NCBI RefSeq assembly: GCF_019649055.1
Contig: NW_026570314.1
Span: 124,001-188,000, forward strand
Source of the DNA: Paramacrobiotus metropolitanus
Taxonomy: Eukaryota; Tardigrada; Eutardigrada; Parachela; Macrobiotidae
Length of the DNA stretch: 64,000 nt
Reading direction: 5' to 3'
Shown here: positions 10,107-22,829 of the stretch, one piece after another
Position numbering within the stretch: position 1 is the first letter of the stretch
Layout of the letters: every line of letters begins with the position of its first letter
The notes under the pieces: generated by a model
Databases searched by the model: none
Seen by the model: the letters and a program-made list of their open reading frames with translations, nothing else
What the model was told of the DNA's origin: nothing
Position numbers and translations under genes: made by a program

Positions 10107-12234
10107 TTATCCAGCTGCACCAGGAAGATCTGCGGTCAGGTGAACTTGCAGTTTCAAGGAGAAGTCAGCAGGATTGACGTAGCCTTTCGCCGGATCAAGT
10201 AAGTCCTGAAAGTACGAGCTCCTGTAAACCCATGTTTAACCAAGGATTTCCCGCACAAAACCCTCACCTTCATAGAGGCGAATCTCGAAGTTCCTGCCCA
10301 CGGCTTCTTCTTGTCGAACACAGATTTCTCAAACTCTGCAAAATTACAGTATACCATTGCGATGTTCCTAGCCAACAGTTGCTTCAGGTTACCGTAAGCA
10401 GACATACGTTTATTAATTGCTGTAGTTCCCGTTTTCCAGGGTAGCAGGCGAAATTCTGTTGTAACCTGATACTTCCAAGAATCACATTCTGGATCACCAG
10501 AACACTCTAGGTAAAAGCCCAGAGTAGCGGATCCACTATCCGTCCTCTTGACCACCTCGATGTTCCTGTAAAATCGACGGTTGACTGAGACGTGGACGTT
10601 CTGCAGTTCTGCTTCTCCCATGTGCCGATGTTATTCTTACCACAGCAGCTTCCTGACTGAAATGGGATCACTGCATTTGCTTGCCTCACTGAGTTCCCTC
10701 AAATCCGGAATCGTATAATTAATGACGCCCTGAGAACGCACATCTGAAAATAATAGTTTAAAAAGGCTTAAATAAATTTCCGAAACGAAGTAGCCCTGAC
10801 TTTGTCGTGATTCCGTAGGGAATGGCAGATCTGGTTTGATGACGGCGTGTTTGTACTGGCAGATGTCCCATGCTTCCGATTGCAGCAACAAACCAGTCTG
10901 AATAAAGACAGCATTTCACCCATTACATTTTACTCCTGAAATGCTTACAGTACTTCTTTTACACTTTCTGCAAGGTAAAGCGAAGCGAAGACCTGGTTAT
11001 ATCGCCCCTTTTCAGTGGCATTTAGCCTTACGAAAGGTACAAGTACGTTAAAAAGCTTGTGCGAAGAGCGTACCTGCACGGGTCCATCCAGCAGTTGAGT
11101 GTCAGTCAAAAGCGGGAAGCGAATCAGGTACAACGCCCGGCCCACTATTTCGCGGCGATTGGCGGGGGAAACACCCACGTTTTTCGACTTGCACATGTTT
11201 GCAGTCCACCTGAGAAGAAACGTTTGGAATGATCACAGATACATTTTTAAGGGAGAAGAAAGGTGTTTGCCGAAACTAGGTTGATAAATGGTATAGATAT
11301 AGCCAACAAAGACTTTCGTGGCACTAGAAGAGGACTGCTGGCATGCATTTACTTCTCAACCGCCGAATAAATTTTGTCTTCGTTGGCGGTCAGCATATCC
11401 CGCTGGAGGATGATGCGCAGCGCCTCGTATCCAATTGCACAAAACTGATCCAGCTTCCACACAATTTCCACTGATTCATCAATCAGGCACAAACACTTCT
11501 CCAGGATACTTGGCGCAACACTTGCGTACAGAACCGCCTGCACAAAAAAAAAGCAGTTAAAATCGGTTGTGGGCAGCCTATGGTTAACACTGGAGAAAAC
11601 TCACACTATCCAGCATATCCAGACAGTTCTGGATTTTCAGCTCCTTCAGGGCAAACTCAACGCAGATGGCGACCAGCAATGGTAAGTCATACTTGTCCGC
11701 GCAGCCCAGTGTATGGAAGACGTTATCCTGTGACAAGTTCTTCACGGCATCGGTGTAGATGTAGCTGCAAAGGGTGCCATGTTGTCATTTGCGGTGTTCG
11801 CTGCACGGCTTCTAAGAAAACATGGTGAGCAGTACGGTGCAATAGACACACCTGAGCATATTAGCAAAGGCTTCGGGATGAATGTCCGGGACGTCGATGG
11901 GAGCTGAGCAAGTCTCTGGTACGCTGCCGTAGAACATGGTATCGAACACATCGCTGCGGATGCTCAGGATGAGTCTAGCACATGACAAAACGGACAATTC
12001 AGAAAAAATTTGTCAAGCAGATGGTTTTTACATTCTTGATGAGGGCGATATGCAATTTCAAGGGACTCACCTGTGAGCTAGGAAGGTCTTCACGTCGCCA
12101 TAGTCCCGTCCCACAGCGAACTGGACATCGCTCAGTTCGGTACTGGTTAAGATGAGTTGCATGCCATCACTGATCTTCGCGATCCCGTCCCGATTTCCCG
12201 AATCCGAGGGTGATGCAGTCAAATTAAGCGACAT
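10107..12234 (-). CDS. BTB-BACK-MATH protein, intact (gene 2, 430 aa)
   Basis: Ten exons on the minus strand: 12234-12071, 11974-11852, 11764-11605, 11537-11353, 11209-11074, 10897-10801, 10743-10641, 10565-10408, 10335-10268, 10205-10107. The sum is 431 codons including TAA. BTB starts at LSDVQFAVGRDYG; the BTB middle reads RSDVFDTMFYGSVPE. BACK contains EALRIILQRDMLTANEDKIY and LYLIRFPLLTD. MATH begins GVINYTIPDLREL and ends LLDPAKGYVNPADFSLKLQ. The exon 8 acceptor is at 10565, because an upstream AG would put a stop in frame. It is head-to-head with the pseudogene at 12747 and convergent with gene 1. Likely CUL3 adaptor by family. Confidence 0.85.
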
Positions 12235-12746
12235 GGCAACGTAGAATTTGTGAACGGGAATTATTAATCAAATTTTCAACAAGTCGAGCAAACGATATTA
12301 TTAAGCAGATATTTCACCAGCCAGAATTAGAAAAATTTGCAGCGAATGGTCATCAACACCATGAGGCACTTCAGGATGGATCAACTCGATACCGAAGTGC
12401 AGTGGACGTCAGATTAATTTGATTTACGACGTACACGGTACACCTTAGCCGGTTTGCAGCTACAGCCGGTTTAATCAAGTTGTCGGCTCTCTTGGTTCTT
12501 TCGTTCACTTGCGCCAACCGACGAGTACTGGCAGTAGTATAAGTACTCGTCGTACTTATACTACCCTTCAGTATTTTCTGTGTTTGGGTTTGTATTTTTC
12601 TTCACATTTGTTAAAACTCTGGATGATGATATGATATACGTACTACTTGAAAGAGCTCTAGGCTACATTTTGGACTACTTGCATTTTCCTTACTCGGACC
12701 TGCTGAAGATTTGATTGTCGGTTCGCGTTCCATATTTTCAGTTGTC
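12235..12746. promoter_or_regulatory. Shared 5' region of head-to-head pair (genes 2 and 3)
   Basis: The 512 bases between the two opposed start codons should hold the promoters of both. There is a hairpin-like repeat of CGAGTACT/AGTACTCG near 12510-12555. No core promoter motif was assigned. Confidence 0.45.
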
Positions 12747-14771
12747 ATGTCTCAGAATTTGACTGCCCCATCCCCAGATTCAGTGCATCTTAGCTAGCGG
12801 CGAAAGGAGTGATGTCCAGTTCGTGGTCGGAGGGGATTATGGTGCCGTGAAGGTCTTTCCAGCCCACAGGTAAGCCTTTATTGTCGTTCCAGTTTGCCCG
12901 CACCGTCCTTGTTCGTGAGTGATCAAGTCCATGGTCTCTGCTGATGGAATTCTTACTAACTGTCAGTGGTTCCATAACTTCCATGCAGGCTCATCGTGGG
13001 TGTCCGCAGCACAGTGTTCCATACAATGATGAATAAGCTGTTCCATGGAAAGACGCCAGGGAGCTGTACGGTTCGCATCGACATTCCGGACTTTTATCCA
13101 GAGGCCTTCGCTAATCTGCTCAGGTAGGTCTACAGTGCAACATTTGTGCATCGCTTGCAGCGAATAACGCCACAGTAAACTTTGCAGCTACATGTATATC
13201 GACGCTGTCAAGAATCTGTCAAGTCTTCCCGACTCTGCTGTGCGCTGACAAATATGGCCTGCCGTTATTGATTGCCATCTGCACCAACGTTATCCTTGAT
13301 GTGATCAGTATCAACAATTGCCTGCATATGCTGGATGTTGTAAGGTTTCTTCGGATTATTTTGCTACAGATTTTCACAAGCTGTGTTATGCAGGCCATGC
13401 AGTACGCCAGTGTTGCGCCAAGCATCATGGAGAAGTGTTTATGCCTGGTTGACAAATCGTCAAAAACTGTTTGGGAATCAGAGCAGTTCTCCGCGATTGG
13501 TGAAGAAGCGCTACGCATCATTCTGCAACGGGATAGGCTGACCGCCGACGAAGACACGATTTGTTCGTCGGTTGATACCGACGAACCGATACCGAAAGTT
13601 GTATTCGCTGTTTCTGTAATTTTTAAGCCTCTTAACAGCTACCTTCTGGTAGATGGGCTGCCAGCATGTGCACGCGGCGGAACATGGACATTTCCTCTGC
13701 CAATCTTCGTCAAGTATTGGGCAAGATGTTGTTTCTAATTCGATTCCCGCTCATGACAGTTGCGCAACTCATGGATGGGCCCATTAAGGTATGGATATTG
13801 CATCGGTTTACGAACTATCTCCTTGTAAGGGTTATAGCTACTCTCCAGTGTCGGTTAAAATCAGGAATGACGGCTGCGACTTATCAACATGCGTAGGCAA
13901 AACACTCGATTTTCGCAGTGCAAAAGGATGCGATGAATAAATTACTGCGTTTTTATTAGAGCGGTTTATTGCTGCAATCCGAAGGATGGGATATCTACCG
14001 ATACAAGCACGCCACCATCAAGCTGCAGCTGCCGTTCCCGACGGAGCCCCGCCATCGTTAGCGTTACTTAGGGCGTTCATTTATTCGATGAAAACCGCAT
14101 TCACGTCACAAAGACTGTTTGATTTTTCCAGAGGCCCGCGCAGAGGGTGTCGTTAACTACACGGTTGCGGATGCCAGAGAGCTGTCGCTGAAGTATATGT
14201 GCAGTGACTGGACGACCATCGGAAAGCTTTCCTGGTGAGTGAGTTGCCGTAGCACATGCAGCTGATGAAACCATGTGTCTAAAGGTTGACTGCGCCACAT
14301 ATGCGTCGTTCTGCAGGGGCATTTTCGTCAGTAAGGAAACCGATGAAGAGCTTCCCGTATTAGGCTTCTACATGCAGTGTTCTGGCTATCCGAAATCGGT
14401 TTGGACGTGTCAGTTTAATGCGGAGCTGCGCCTGCTGCCGTGGAAAGCGGAAACTGCACCAATTTAAAACGTATGGTCGTTTAATGCGGCTGTTATAATT
14501 TCAGTTACCCCGTGATTTCTTCGCAACGGTAACTCTAAATTTTGTAGAGACATCGCACCTGTTCGACAAGACTATCCATTGCTGGGGATGTCTTACATTT
14601 ATCTCTATGGAGGTGAGAGTTTAGCGCGGTGAAAGGCTTGGCAGGTTTATTAGTCACATAAGGCTGCCTTTCCAGAAATTACTGGATCCGATCAACGGCT
14701 ACGTAAATCCGAAAGACTTCTCCTTCAGACTGCAAATTCACCTGACCATGGTCACCGCTGGAATTATATAG
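12747..14771 (+). pseudogene. BTB-BACK-MATH pseudogene (gene 3)
   Basis: All ten exons are recognisable but damaged. Exon 1 (12747-12869) is 123 bases against 164 in paralogs, the gap falling after PSPDS and producing an immediate TAG. Exon 3 (13188-13339) lost about eight bases after KNLS. Exon 4 (13394 on) has no GT donor because of a small rearrangement around 13570-13600. Exon 6 (13960-14056) has only a weak donor. Exon 8 (14315-14470) has an extra base giving TAA in API. Exons 2 (12989-13123), 5 (13653-13788), 7 (14132-14234), 9 (14548-14612) and 10 (14686-14771) look normal. An AATAAA lies at 15041-15046. It was once a BTB-BACK-MATH gene like genes 1 and 2. Confidence 0.8.
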
Positions 14772-15201
14772 TTTAATGTGCCAAACGAATGAGTGACAGA
14801 AGGTATAACCTAGGAAAATTTTGCTTGCCTATTTTTTGTTCGGGTTGACTAGCGGGACAATGGTGAAGCGATTCTTTCGTTTTCACAGGATTATTGTACG
14901 CATTTTTATTTTGCAAATTTTAAGGCCGCAATGGGACCTGAAAGTCGTTGAATTAGCCTACTGGAATCCGTTGCCCTTGTAACTTAGGGTTAGTTTTCGT
15001 GGCTTTGTATTGATCTCTGTGCGCTAATTTACATGTACCAAATAAAGGGTGTTGTCTTTCTCACAAATCTGCTGGCTTGGTTATGATAACAGCGGTGCTT
15101 GTATAAAATGTTTGTCCTCCGGTTGATACTTACGGTTCTGATGCGCTCTCGACGGTTGAGATCCGATGGGGCGGCCTGGTTACAACGTTTATTTGTACAA
15201 A

Positions 15202-15265
15202 TAGAAAATAATAAATAATAAGTAATAATAAATAAATAATAAATAATAATTGTATAAATAATAAG
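15202..15265. repeat. AAT/AAAT microsatellite
   Basis: Imperfect run of AATAATA and AAATA units, low complexity, no coding potential. Confidence 0.85.
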
Positions 15266-15369
15266 TTTGTTTGTTTATTTGCATTCTGCATTTTTGGTGA
15301 CCAGTACTAGGTTTGTGGGCAATTTGAAATTTTTAATTTTCTCGAATGTCAGCGGCATGTGATTACTAA

Positions 15370-15540
15370 GCGCCACAGCCAATGAACTTCATTGCCGGAA
15401 GCGGAAGCCGAAAGGAGACCGCGGTAAACAAGGTGCTGTACCAAAACCGATAGAAAAAAACTGGTTCATCTGCCTATTTTAAGTCAATGCAGACGGAATT
15501 CTACGAACTCTTAAAAATTACCCAATCCACAAAAATTAGT
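15370..15540. repeat. Duplicated flank, copy of 5689-5845
   Basis: Matches 5689-5845 closely. Here it lies just downstream of the 3' end of the minus-strand BTB pseudogene at 15676-17793, as expected for an undeleted copy of the duplicated unit. Confidence 0.8.
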
Positions 15541-15675
15541 TGTACAAAAATCGGTAATGAACGAAAAACACAGGCCTTCGCCGGGAATCGCCAGCCAACC
15601 AGAACTTTCAACCTGAATATTTGAGTTGCTAACATTTGTAGTCCATATTCGTAAAACACTCAGTGACCCATTGCA

Positions 15676-17793
15676 CTAATTCGCTCCAGCAGGGACACTA
15701 GCCGTCAACTGAACTTGCAGCTTCAAGGAGAAGTCCTCAGGATTGACGTAGCCTTTCGCCGGATCCAGTAATTCCTGAAAACACAAGCTTTGGAAAGCCA
15801 TATCCAACCAAGGATTCCCCGCACACAATCCTCACCTTCATAGAGGAGAATCTAGAAGTTCCCTAGCCCACGTTCTCCTTGCAGAACAGATATTCGTCCT
15901 CTGCAAAATTACACGATACCTTTGCAATGTTCTTAAGCAACAGATGCTAGAGGATGCCATACTTTTCTTAATTGCTGCAGTTCCCGTTTTCCAGGGCAGC
16001 AGGCGGAATTCTACTGTTACTTTACTTCCAAGAATCAGACTCTGAATCGCCCAAACATCCGAGGTAGAAACCCAGAGTCGGATATCCGTTTTTAGTGCTT
16101 TTGGCCACGCCGATGCGCCTGCAAAACGGCGAGTGTCTGGACGTTCAAAAATTTCTCTCTCTGTTATGCTATGCTTACCACAGCAGCTTCTTCACTGCAA
16201 TGGGATCGCTGTACATGCTCTTCTCAGTGAGCTCCCTCAAATCCGGAATCGTAAAATTAACGAATCCCTCAGCGCGCACATCTGGAAATGACACATGTTA
16301 AAAAATGATTGAAACTCTCTTAACGAAGGAACATGCTGACTTTGACGTGGCTCCGTAGAAAATGGCAGCTCTGGTTTGCTGTCGGCGTATTTGTACTGGC
16401 AGATGTCCCATGCTTCCGATTGCAGCAGTAAACCAGTCTGAGTAAAGCATTTTACCCATTAGATTTCATCAACGAGATACTGTCAGCTTTTACAATTTCC
16501 GCTAACAATGTTCCCATCGGTCCTAACGATCAGCGCAAACCAAAGTCTGTTTTGGTCACCCCTTGTGACCTGAAGACTTACGGAAAATAAATCAGAAAGC
16601 CAGGTGAAGACCGTACCTGTACGGGTCCATCCAGCAGCTGAGTATCATCCAAGAGCGGAACCGAATCAGGTGCAACGCTTGGCCCAAAATCTCGCGTCGA
16701 TTAGCGGAGGAGACGTCCACGTTTCTCACCTTGCACATGTCTGTAGCCCACCTGAGAAACAACGCTTCATATAATTGCGATCGCCGATACATTTCTATGA
16801 TACAAGAAAGGCGCTGCCAAATCGGGTTGATAAAGGTCACAGACACAACGAGCTGAAGTTTTCGTGGAACGAAAAGAGAATTGACGGCTTGCATTTATGT
16901 ACTTCTCAACCGACGAATAAATCGTGTCCTCACTCGCGGTCAGCGTATCCCGTTGGAGAATCATGCGGAGAGCTTCGAGTCCAATCGCACTGAACTGCTC
17001 CAGCTCCCACACTGTTTTAGGTGATTCATCAATTAGGCACAAACATTTCTCCAAGATACTTGGCGCAACACTTGCATAAAGAACCGCCTGCACAAAAAAA
17101 TCAATTAAAATCGGTTGTAAGCAGCCTGTGGTTAACACGGGAGAAAACTCACACTATCCGGCATATCTAGACAGTTCGGGATTTTCAAATCCTTCAGGGC
17201 AAACTCAACGCACATGGCGATCAACAATGGCAAGTCGTACTTGTCCGCGCAGACTAGCGTTTGGAAGACGTTATCCTGGGAAAAGTTCTTCACGGCATCG
17301 GTGTAGATGTAGCTGCAAAGGGTGCTATGTTGTTATTTGCGATCTTCGCTGTACAGTATCTGGCAATACGCACTACGCAGTACGCAGCAATACGCAGAAC
17401 GACAGACACACCTGAGCATGTTAGCGAACGCCTCGGGATGAATGTGGGGATGTCGATCGGGACTGACCAGTTCTGTGGTACGCTTCCGTAGAACATGGTG
17501 TCGAACACATCACTGCGGATACTCAGGATGAGTCTGTATCGACGATTGGATAGTTAGAAAAAATTAGTCAGTCGGAGGAGTTGCTAGAATCAAAGGGACA
17601 CTGAGATTCGAATGGCAGCGGGGACTAACCTGTGCGCTGGAAAGATTTTCATGGTACCATGATCGTGTCCCATCGCGAACTGGACGTCGCTTAGCTGGGC
17701 GCTGGTTAAGATTAGGTACATGCCTTCACTGATATGCGCGATCTCGGTGCGATTTGCTGAATCCGAGGACGGCGCAATCGAATTCTGAGACAT
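15676..17793 (-). pseudogene. BTB-BACK-MATH pseudogene (gene 4)
   Basis: Ten exons are alignable: 17793-17630, 17533-17412, 17312-17153, 17087-16903, 16751-16617, 16437-16341, 16281-16179, 16118-15963, 15900-15836, 15774-15676. Exon 2 is one base short (in the PIDIPD.HPEAF region), exon 5 one base short (in IRFPL), exon 8 two bases short with a resulting TAA after DSWK, and exon 9 carries an in-frame TAG where paralogs have Trp-Ala/Gly. Splice sites are all kept. The lesions suggest loss of function by small indels rather than by rearrangement. It is head-to-head with gene 5. Confidence 0.8.
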
Positions 17794-18389
17794 GACAACG
17801 GATTCGTGAAGGCGATTTCACAATCGAATTTTAGGTAAGTAAGACCCAAAAGTCAGAACCCAGACAGTGTAACCATGCAAGAAACCATATGAATCAGTTT
17901 ACTATTTCACCAGCCAGAATATGAAAAATCCGAAGGAAATAGCTCTCACCGCTACATAGGTCATAAAAAATAAAAATGAAAGCTAACAGCTAACGAAGCA
18001 AACAGCGGACGCGAAGCGGGCGCCACATGCAGAGTGGAATTTAACCGATACGCTGTTATAGCCGGTGGCCCGGTGTAATACGTATATTCGCATCAACCGG
18101 GCGACGGTCATTCCGTTCCGCTGTTTTTTAAGCCTGAAGTTCAAGCTGCTTTAGGTGAAGGATTAAATTTCTGCCGGCTGTACACCACTTCAGTATTCCG
18201 TTAACTTCCATGCAATATAGCTTCGTACTGTGAATGCTAAAGCATAGTCATTTCCTTCGGATTTTCTAAATTCTGTGGTTCCTTAGCGGTTTATGCGACT
18301 TCCAGATGCAAGATCGATTACTTGCGTTCTGCCTGGTCCGAATTCCTGAATTTCCATTGTGAATTCACTTTGGCAAATTCTCTGTAGAC
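17794..18389. promoter_or_regulatory. Shared 5' region of head-to-head pair (genes 4 and 5)
   Basis: The interval aligns with 5981-6603 for most of its length, apart from small indels. Both flanking genes start at its ends, so it should carry both promoters. Conservation between the copies reflects duplication and does not by itself pinpoint sites. Confidence 0.5.
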
Positions 18390-20475
18390 ATGTCTCTGAA
18401 TTCCATTACACAGTCTCGCGATTCGGGGAGTCGTGCCGGGATCGCGAAGATCAGTGACGGTTTGCAGCGCATCCTAGCTAGCGGCGAAAGGAGCGATGTC
18501 CAGTTCACGGTGGGACGGCTTCATTGTGCAGAAAAGATTTTTCTCGCTCACAGGTGAATTCTCGCTGTTATGTCACTTTCTGGACTTGCCCTTCTTATCC
18601 GTGATTTCCAAGCTGGTTTCTTGGCGAGTATACTGATGTCTTGCAGACTCATCGTGGGTGTTCGTAGCGTTGTGCTCCAGGCAATGTTTGATAAGGTGTT
18701 CTATGGAACTATCCCGGGAAGCTACACAGCTCATATCGACGTGCCTGATGTGCATCCCGAGGCCTTCGCTAATATGCTCAGGTCTGTTTGTTTAGCACAA
18801 TGTTTGATTATCGTTCTTTCCAGATTGACGCTAATGACAACGCAGCAAAATTTACAGCTACATCTACACCGATGCTGTGAAGAATCTCTCCCGGGAAAAC
18901 GCTTTCCACACTCTGCGCTGCGCGAACAAGTATGGCTTGCCATTACTGGGAGCAATCTGCACCAACTTTATTCTGAATCAGATCAGTATCGACAGCTGTC
19001 TCGATCTGCTGGATATGGTAGGTTGGCTCGGCTTCGTTTCATTCCGCTACGGCAGATATGCGCAGTTTTACTTATGCAGGCAGTTCGAATCGGCGAAGGT
19101 GCACCAAGCGTCCTGGAGAAGTGCCTGCCTGATTGACAAATCTGCAAAAACGGTCTGGGAATCCGATCGGTTCTGTGAGATTGGAGAAGAGGCGCTACGC
19201 ATCATTCTCGAACGGGATACGCTGACCGCCAGCGAAGACACGATTTATTCCGCGGTAGACAAGTAATTAAAGACCTCTTTTAGCAAGAAACCCCAGAATG
19301 CTGATAATTCCAAGTTTTATCAGCTGATTTTTGGCAGGTGGGCTACGCAAAGGTGCACACGGAAACACATGGACGCTTCCTCCACCAATCGGCGCCAAAT
19401 ATTGGGCCAAACCTTTTTTCTCATCCGATTCACGCTCTTGACTGACGTCCAGCTGATGAACGGACCCGTAAAGGTAAGAGTGCCTTGACATCGATTTATA
19501 ATCCTTGTTTTACAAAACTGGGATTCGCATGACAAGAAGCGCCCTAGTCAGTCCTTGAATTCCGTCATTATTTTGGAGGCCGCTGAGACTAACAATGGTC
19601 AGACGGAGAGAGTTGCACGCGTTCGCTGAATTGATTTTGTCTGTTTAGAACGGTTTGTTGCTGCCATCGGAAGGATGGGACATCTACCGCTTTAAGCACG
19701 CAGCTATCAAACCGGAGCTGCCGTTCCCTACGGAATCCCGACAAAGTACCCGCGTAACAATGCTTTACGTTTTATCCCATTATCCGTCGACAGGAACGAT
19801 GGTGTTGAACTTGCGTGGCGTTTCTAGAGCTACGCGCTGAAGGCATCGTGGACTATACCGTTGTGGATGTACGGAAGCTATGGAAACCTGTGTCCAGCGT
19901 CCCCGTTCGCGTTGGAAAGCTGCTTTGGTAAGTCGGTGCCGGTTGTCGTACACGAATCTAATAATGTTGTAAAACGGCATACAAATGTATCATTGTGTAG
20001 GAGTATTGTGGTGCATAAGGGAACGGATGAGGAGCTTCCTGTGCTGGGCTTCTACCTGTCGTGTTCTGACTATCCGAAATCCGACCGTTGGGCGTGTCGT
20101 GTTACCGCAGAACTTCGCCTGTTGCCGTGGTACGCGGAAGTTGCACCTATTAAGAGCAGTATGGGTTACCATAGGTTTACGATAATCTCCGGAAACTTGT
20201 GCTGTTATTTTCTCTTATGTACAAGTATGCTTTAAATTCCGTAGCGACAACCCATCTCTTTTGCAAGGAAGAAGACAGTTGGGGATATTCGGATTTTATA
20301 TTTATGGAGGTGAAGTATTTTGTGCGTTTGAAAGTCTAAAATGTGTCGGTACAGCCTTGATGTCGGTTTGTTTCAGGATTTACTGGATCCGGCAAACGGC
20401 TACGTCGATCCAAGGGACTTCTCCGTGAAACTGCAAGTTCACCTGACCGCTTATCTTCCGGCTGAACTGGCATGA
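18390..20475 (+). pseudogene. BTB-BACK-MATH gene with one frameshift (gene 5)
   Basis: Exons 18390-18553, 18647-18781, 18858-19017, 19080-19262, 19338-19473, 19649-19745, 19828-19927, 20001-20158, 20245-20309, 20377-20475. All splice sites and the start are good. The single lesion found is a two-base deletion in exon 4 (near 19130), where paralogs read KCLSLIDKS. Retaining the 62-base intron before exon 4 would restore the downstream frame with no stop. MATH motifs are intact, including LFCKEEDSWGYSDFIFME. An AATAAA occurs at 20724-20729. It is very close to gene 1 and part of the same duplication. Confidence 0.75.
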
Positions 20476-22604
20476 ATGTAACGTGCAATTGAATGGTTGA
20501 CGAAAAGTGAATTTTAAAGACAATGCGTAGCGCTTTAGCGGTTGTTGGATTTGGTCATTCTGTTTCGCTGGTAGGCAGTTTATTTTGTACAGATTCGGTT
20601 TTTGTAGATTGATCACTTTTGTAAATTATCTCGTTGGTTGTCTTCGCATTTACGGTTCAGTGACTGTGTTATCATATCGATGTCTTATGAAGGCGGACGT
20701 ATGTAAAATCAAACGACCTTTCTAATAAATCTGTTGGATTTGGTTCAGCTGGAAAGGTAGAACTAAAGAGTATGCATTGTTTAAATTTAGCTTTCCTTTG
20801 ATTTGCTACAGCAAAGCCTGTTACCGTGCGCCATGATCTTCTTCTTTCGTCTGTTCACGTTTTATCGTGGGTAACCGGAAATGGAATTAGCAGAGACTTC
20901 CGGTGTAAGTCAGCTGGTATGTGTTTCTTGCTGAGTGCTGACAGTGTAAGATATCGTGCGACCTTGCATGGAAGACGCCCAAACGGTAGTAACCGCAGCT
21001 GCCAATCCATGGGGTCCAGTGTGTAGTATATTACAATGGGTGAAGCGGAAAAGTAAAATGAACTCTCGATGTTATAAAGTGTAGCTTTTTCGGTTGCTCT
21101 TAGTGGTCTTCTTTTAATGACACATGAGTAATTGTAAATTGATCATCAGAACAACGGGATATTTAATGCCGAGGAAATGCACCTGATGTAAAGTATAGAA
21201 ATATTTGAATGCCACAAAAGTTTACTGTGGTGGGCCCTCCGTCAGCGGCGCATTAAACAGCACGAAAAGTCGTGGAGTAAAAGGTGGTTAGCTGCCACGT
21301 AGACGTAGTTACTAGTTAGCACGTAGGCACTCACACATTTACAGCAATACCAGGTTATTAGACAGTAAACATGCAGCGCAGAAAGAACATCAGTACTGAA
21401 AAATACGGTTTATTTGCTCTGCAAACAGAATGTTGTTGTTCTGTAGATCGACATTAAGTTGTTGTCGGCTTTAAAGATGTATTTGAGCAAGATCTGGGCT
21501 GCGCTGTAATCATTATCACGGCCCAATGCGAACAATGTAATTAAACATCGCTTGTTATTTCACTGACTATTCAGGCATTCTCACGGTCAGGAACATTCGA
21601 TAACCTACTGGAATTCTTGTGTCAAGCATCGCTTGCTATTCTGCAAGACATGACTGCAGACACACATAAAGTGTTCGTGGAACCAGTGGTCAACACCGTA
21701 GCCCTGTGTACCCTTAATTCCGCCAGTCCAGTCATCTGTATTCGACGACGTTGATGTTTTCACATATGCCGTAACGTGGACTTTGCCTGATATGGTGACT
21801 TTATCACAGCCCATCAGGGAGATTCATAACAAAAGCAAAAAATGGTTTATCGCCAATCGAAATCTGCACAAATCGCATGCAGAACGTTTGGTTGGACACA
21901 AAAGTCCAACGAAAAGTTGTCGCGCAACCGTTGTAAGCAATGGAATATACAAATGTGGCGTAGTGCTGTGGTACTGATGTCACGAGAATGTGTTGTCCTT
22001 TAGTGACCTCTGCGTGTCGTCTATCTAGCATGACCACTGCGGTTGCAGTGTGCCATTGTTGTTCTGTAGCATAACCACAATCAGTTGGTTGTTTGTGCCT
22101 TGAGTGGTGGTTCGTAATAAATGTATTATGCTGCCACCTTAAGTCGAGATAACAAAGTTGTAGTTAACGTTACTAGAGCTTGTACGTCTGCACAAATCAC
22201 AATGCATAATAATCATCGCAATGTAAATGCAGATCGTTGTGCGATAATCTTGCATCCATCGCTACGGCTCATACAACCCCAGAGACTTATCAGAGAAACA
22301 CCCAAATTTTGAAATGCTGTATCTAGTTTACCTCAACGTGTCGATAAACATAAGGTTCAACTACAAACGGGCTAATTTAACGAGTAACCAGCTCCAAATA
22401 AATTAACAAAAAAAGAACTGTCACACACACTCTCTGGAAACGGAAGCATTACACCGCTACCTTTTCTATAAGGTTATCTCTGCTTTATAAATTTCTTATA
22501 AGTTAATACGATTTTCGTTGGCCTGCAGATTGTAACTTCGTAAAACCCTATGCTGCCTCAATTTACAGTTATTCACTTCTTGAAGAAATTAGTAGAGACG
22601 GAAG
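20476..22604. other. Intergenic, nothing firmly recognised
   Basis: The first 500 bases are the duplicated 3' flank of gene 5. A minus-strand pair of overlapping frames at 22037-21804 and 21814-21605 would read on from one to the other across a frame change near 21815. I recognise no family, so this is noted as a weak coding possibility only. Confidence 0.4.
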
Positions 22605-22806
22605 TCAGTTCTGTATTTGCAGTCTTAAGGAAAAGTCACTGGGACTGATATATCCCTTTGCCGAATCCAGTAGTTCCTGAAAAATACAGTTATGTGAGTG
22701 AGTGCTGGGCACCCAAGTGTTTTCCTGTACAAAACCCTTACCTTCATGGAAATAAATTTAGTATGTCCCCAAATAACATTCTCTGGGTTAAAGAAAACGC
22801 ATATCT
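22605..22806 (-). pseudogene. BTB-BACK-MATH remnant: last two MATH exons
   Basis: Exon 9-like 22806-22742 reads WGHTKFISMK before a GTAAGG donor. Exon 10-like 22676-22605 reads ELLDSAKGYISPSDFSLRLQ and ends TGA. Lengths and splice positions fit the family (65 bases for exon 9). The upstream exons are not recognisable as family members, so this is a fragment or a very divergent gene. Confidence 0.7.
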
Positions 22807-22829
22807 CTGCAAAATTAAGATGCTGTATA

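Larger units (their letters stand above)
14772..15675. other. Intergenic with AT-rich repeat and duplicated flank
   Basis: No gene seen. It contains the 3' flank of gene 3, an AAT-type microsatellite (15202-15265) and the duplicated block 15370-15540. Confidence 0.6.

Noticed and set aside
21605-22037. Two overlapping minus-strand frames that could be one broken gene
   Set aside because: No recognised family, no paralog in the window and no splice-like borders.
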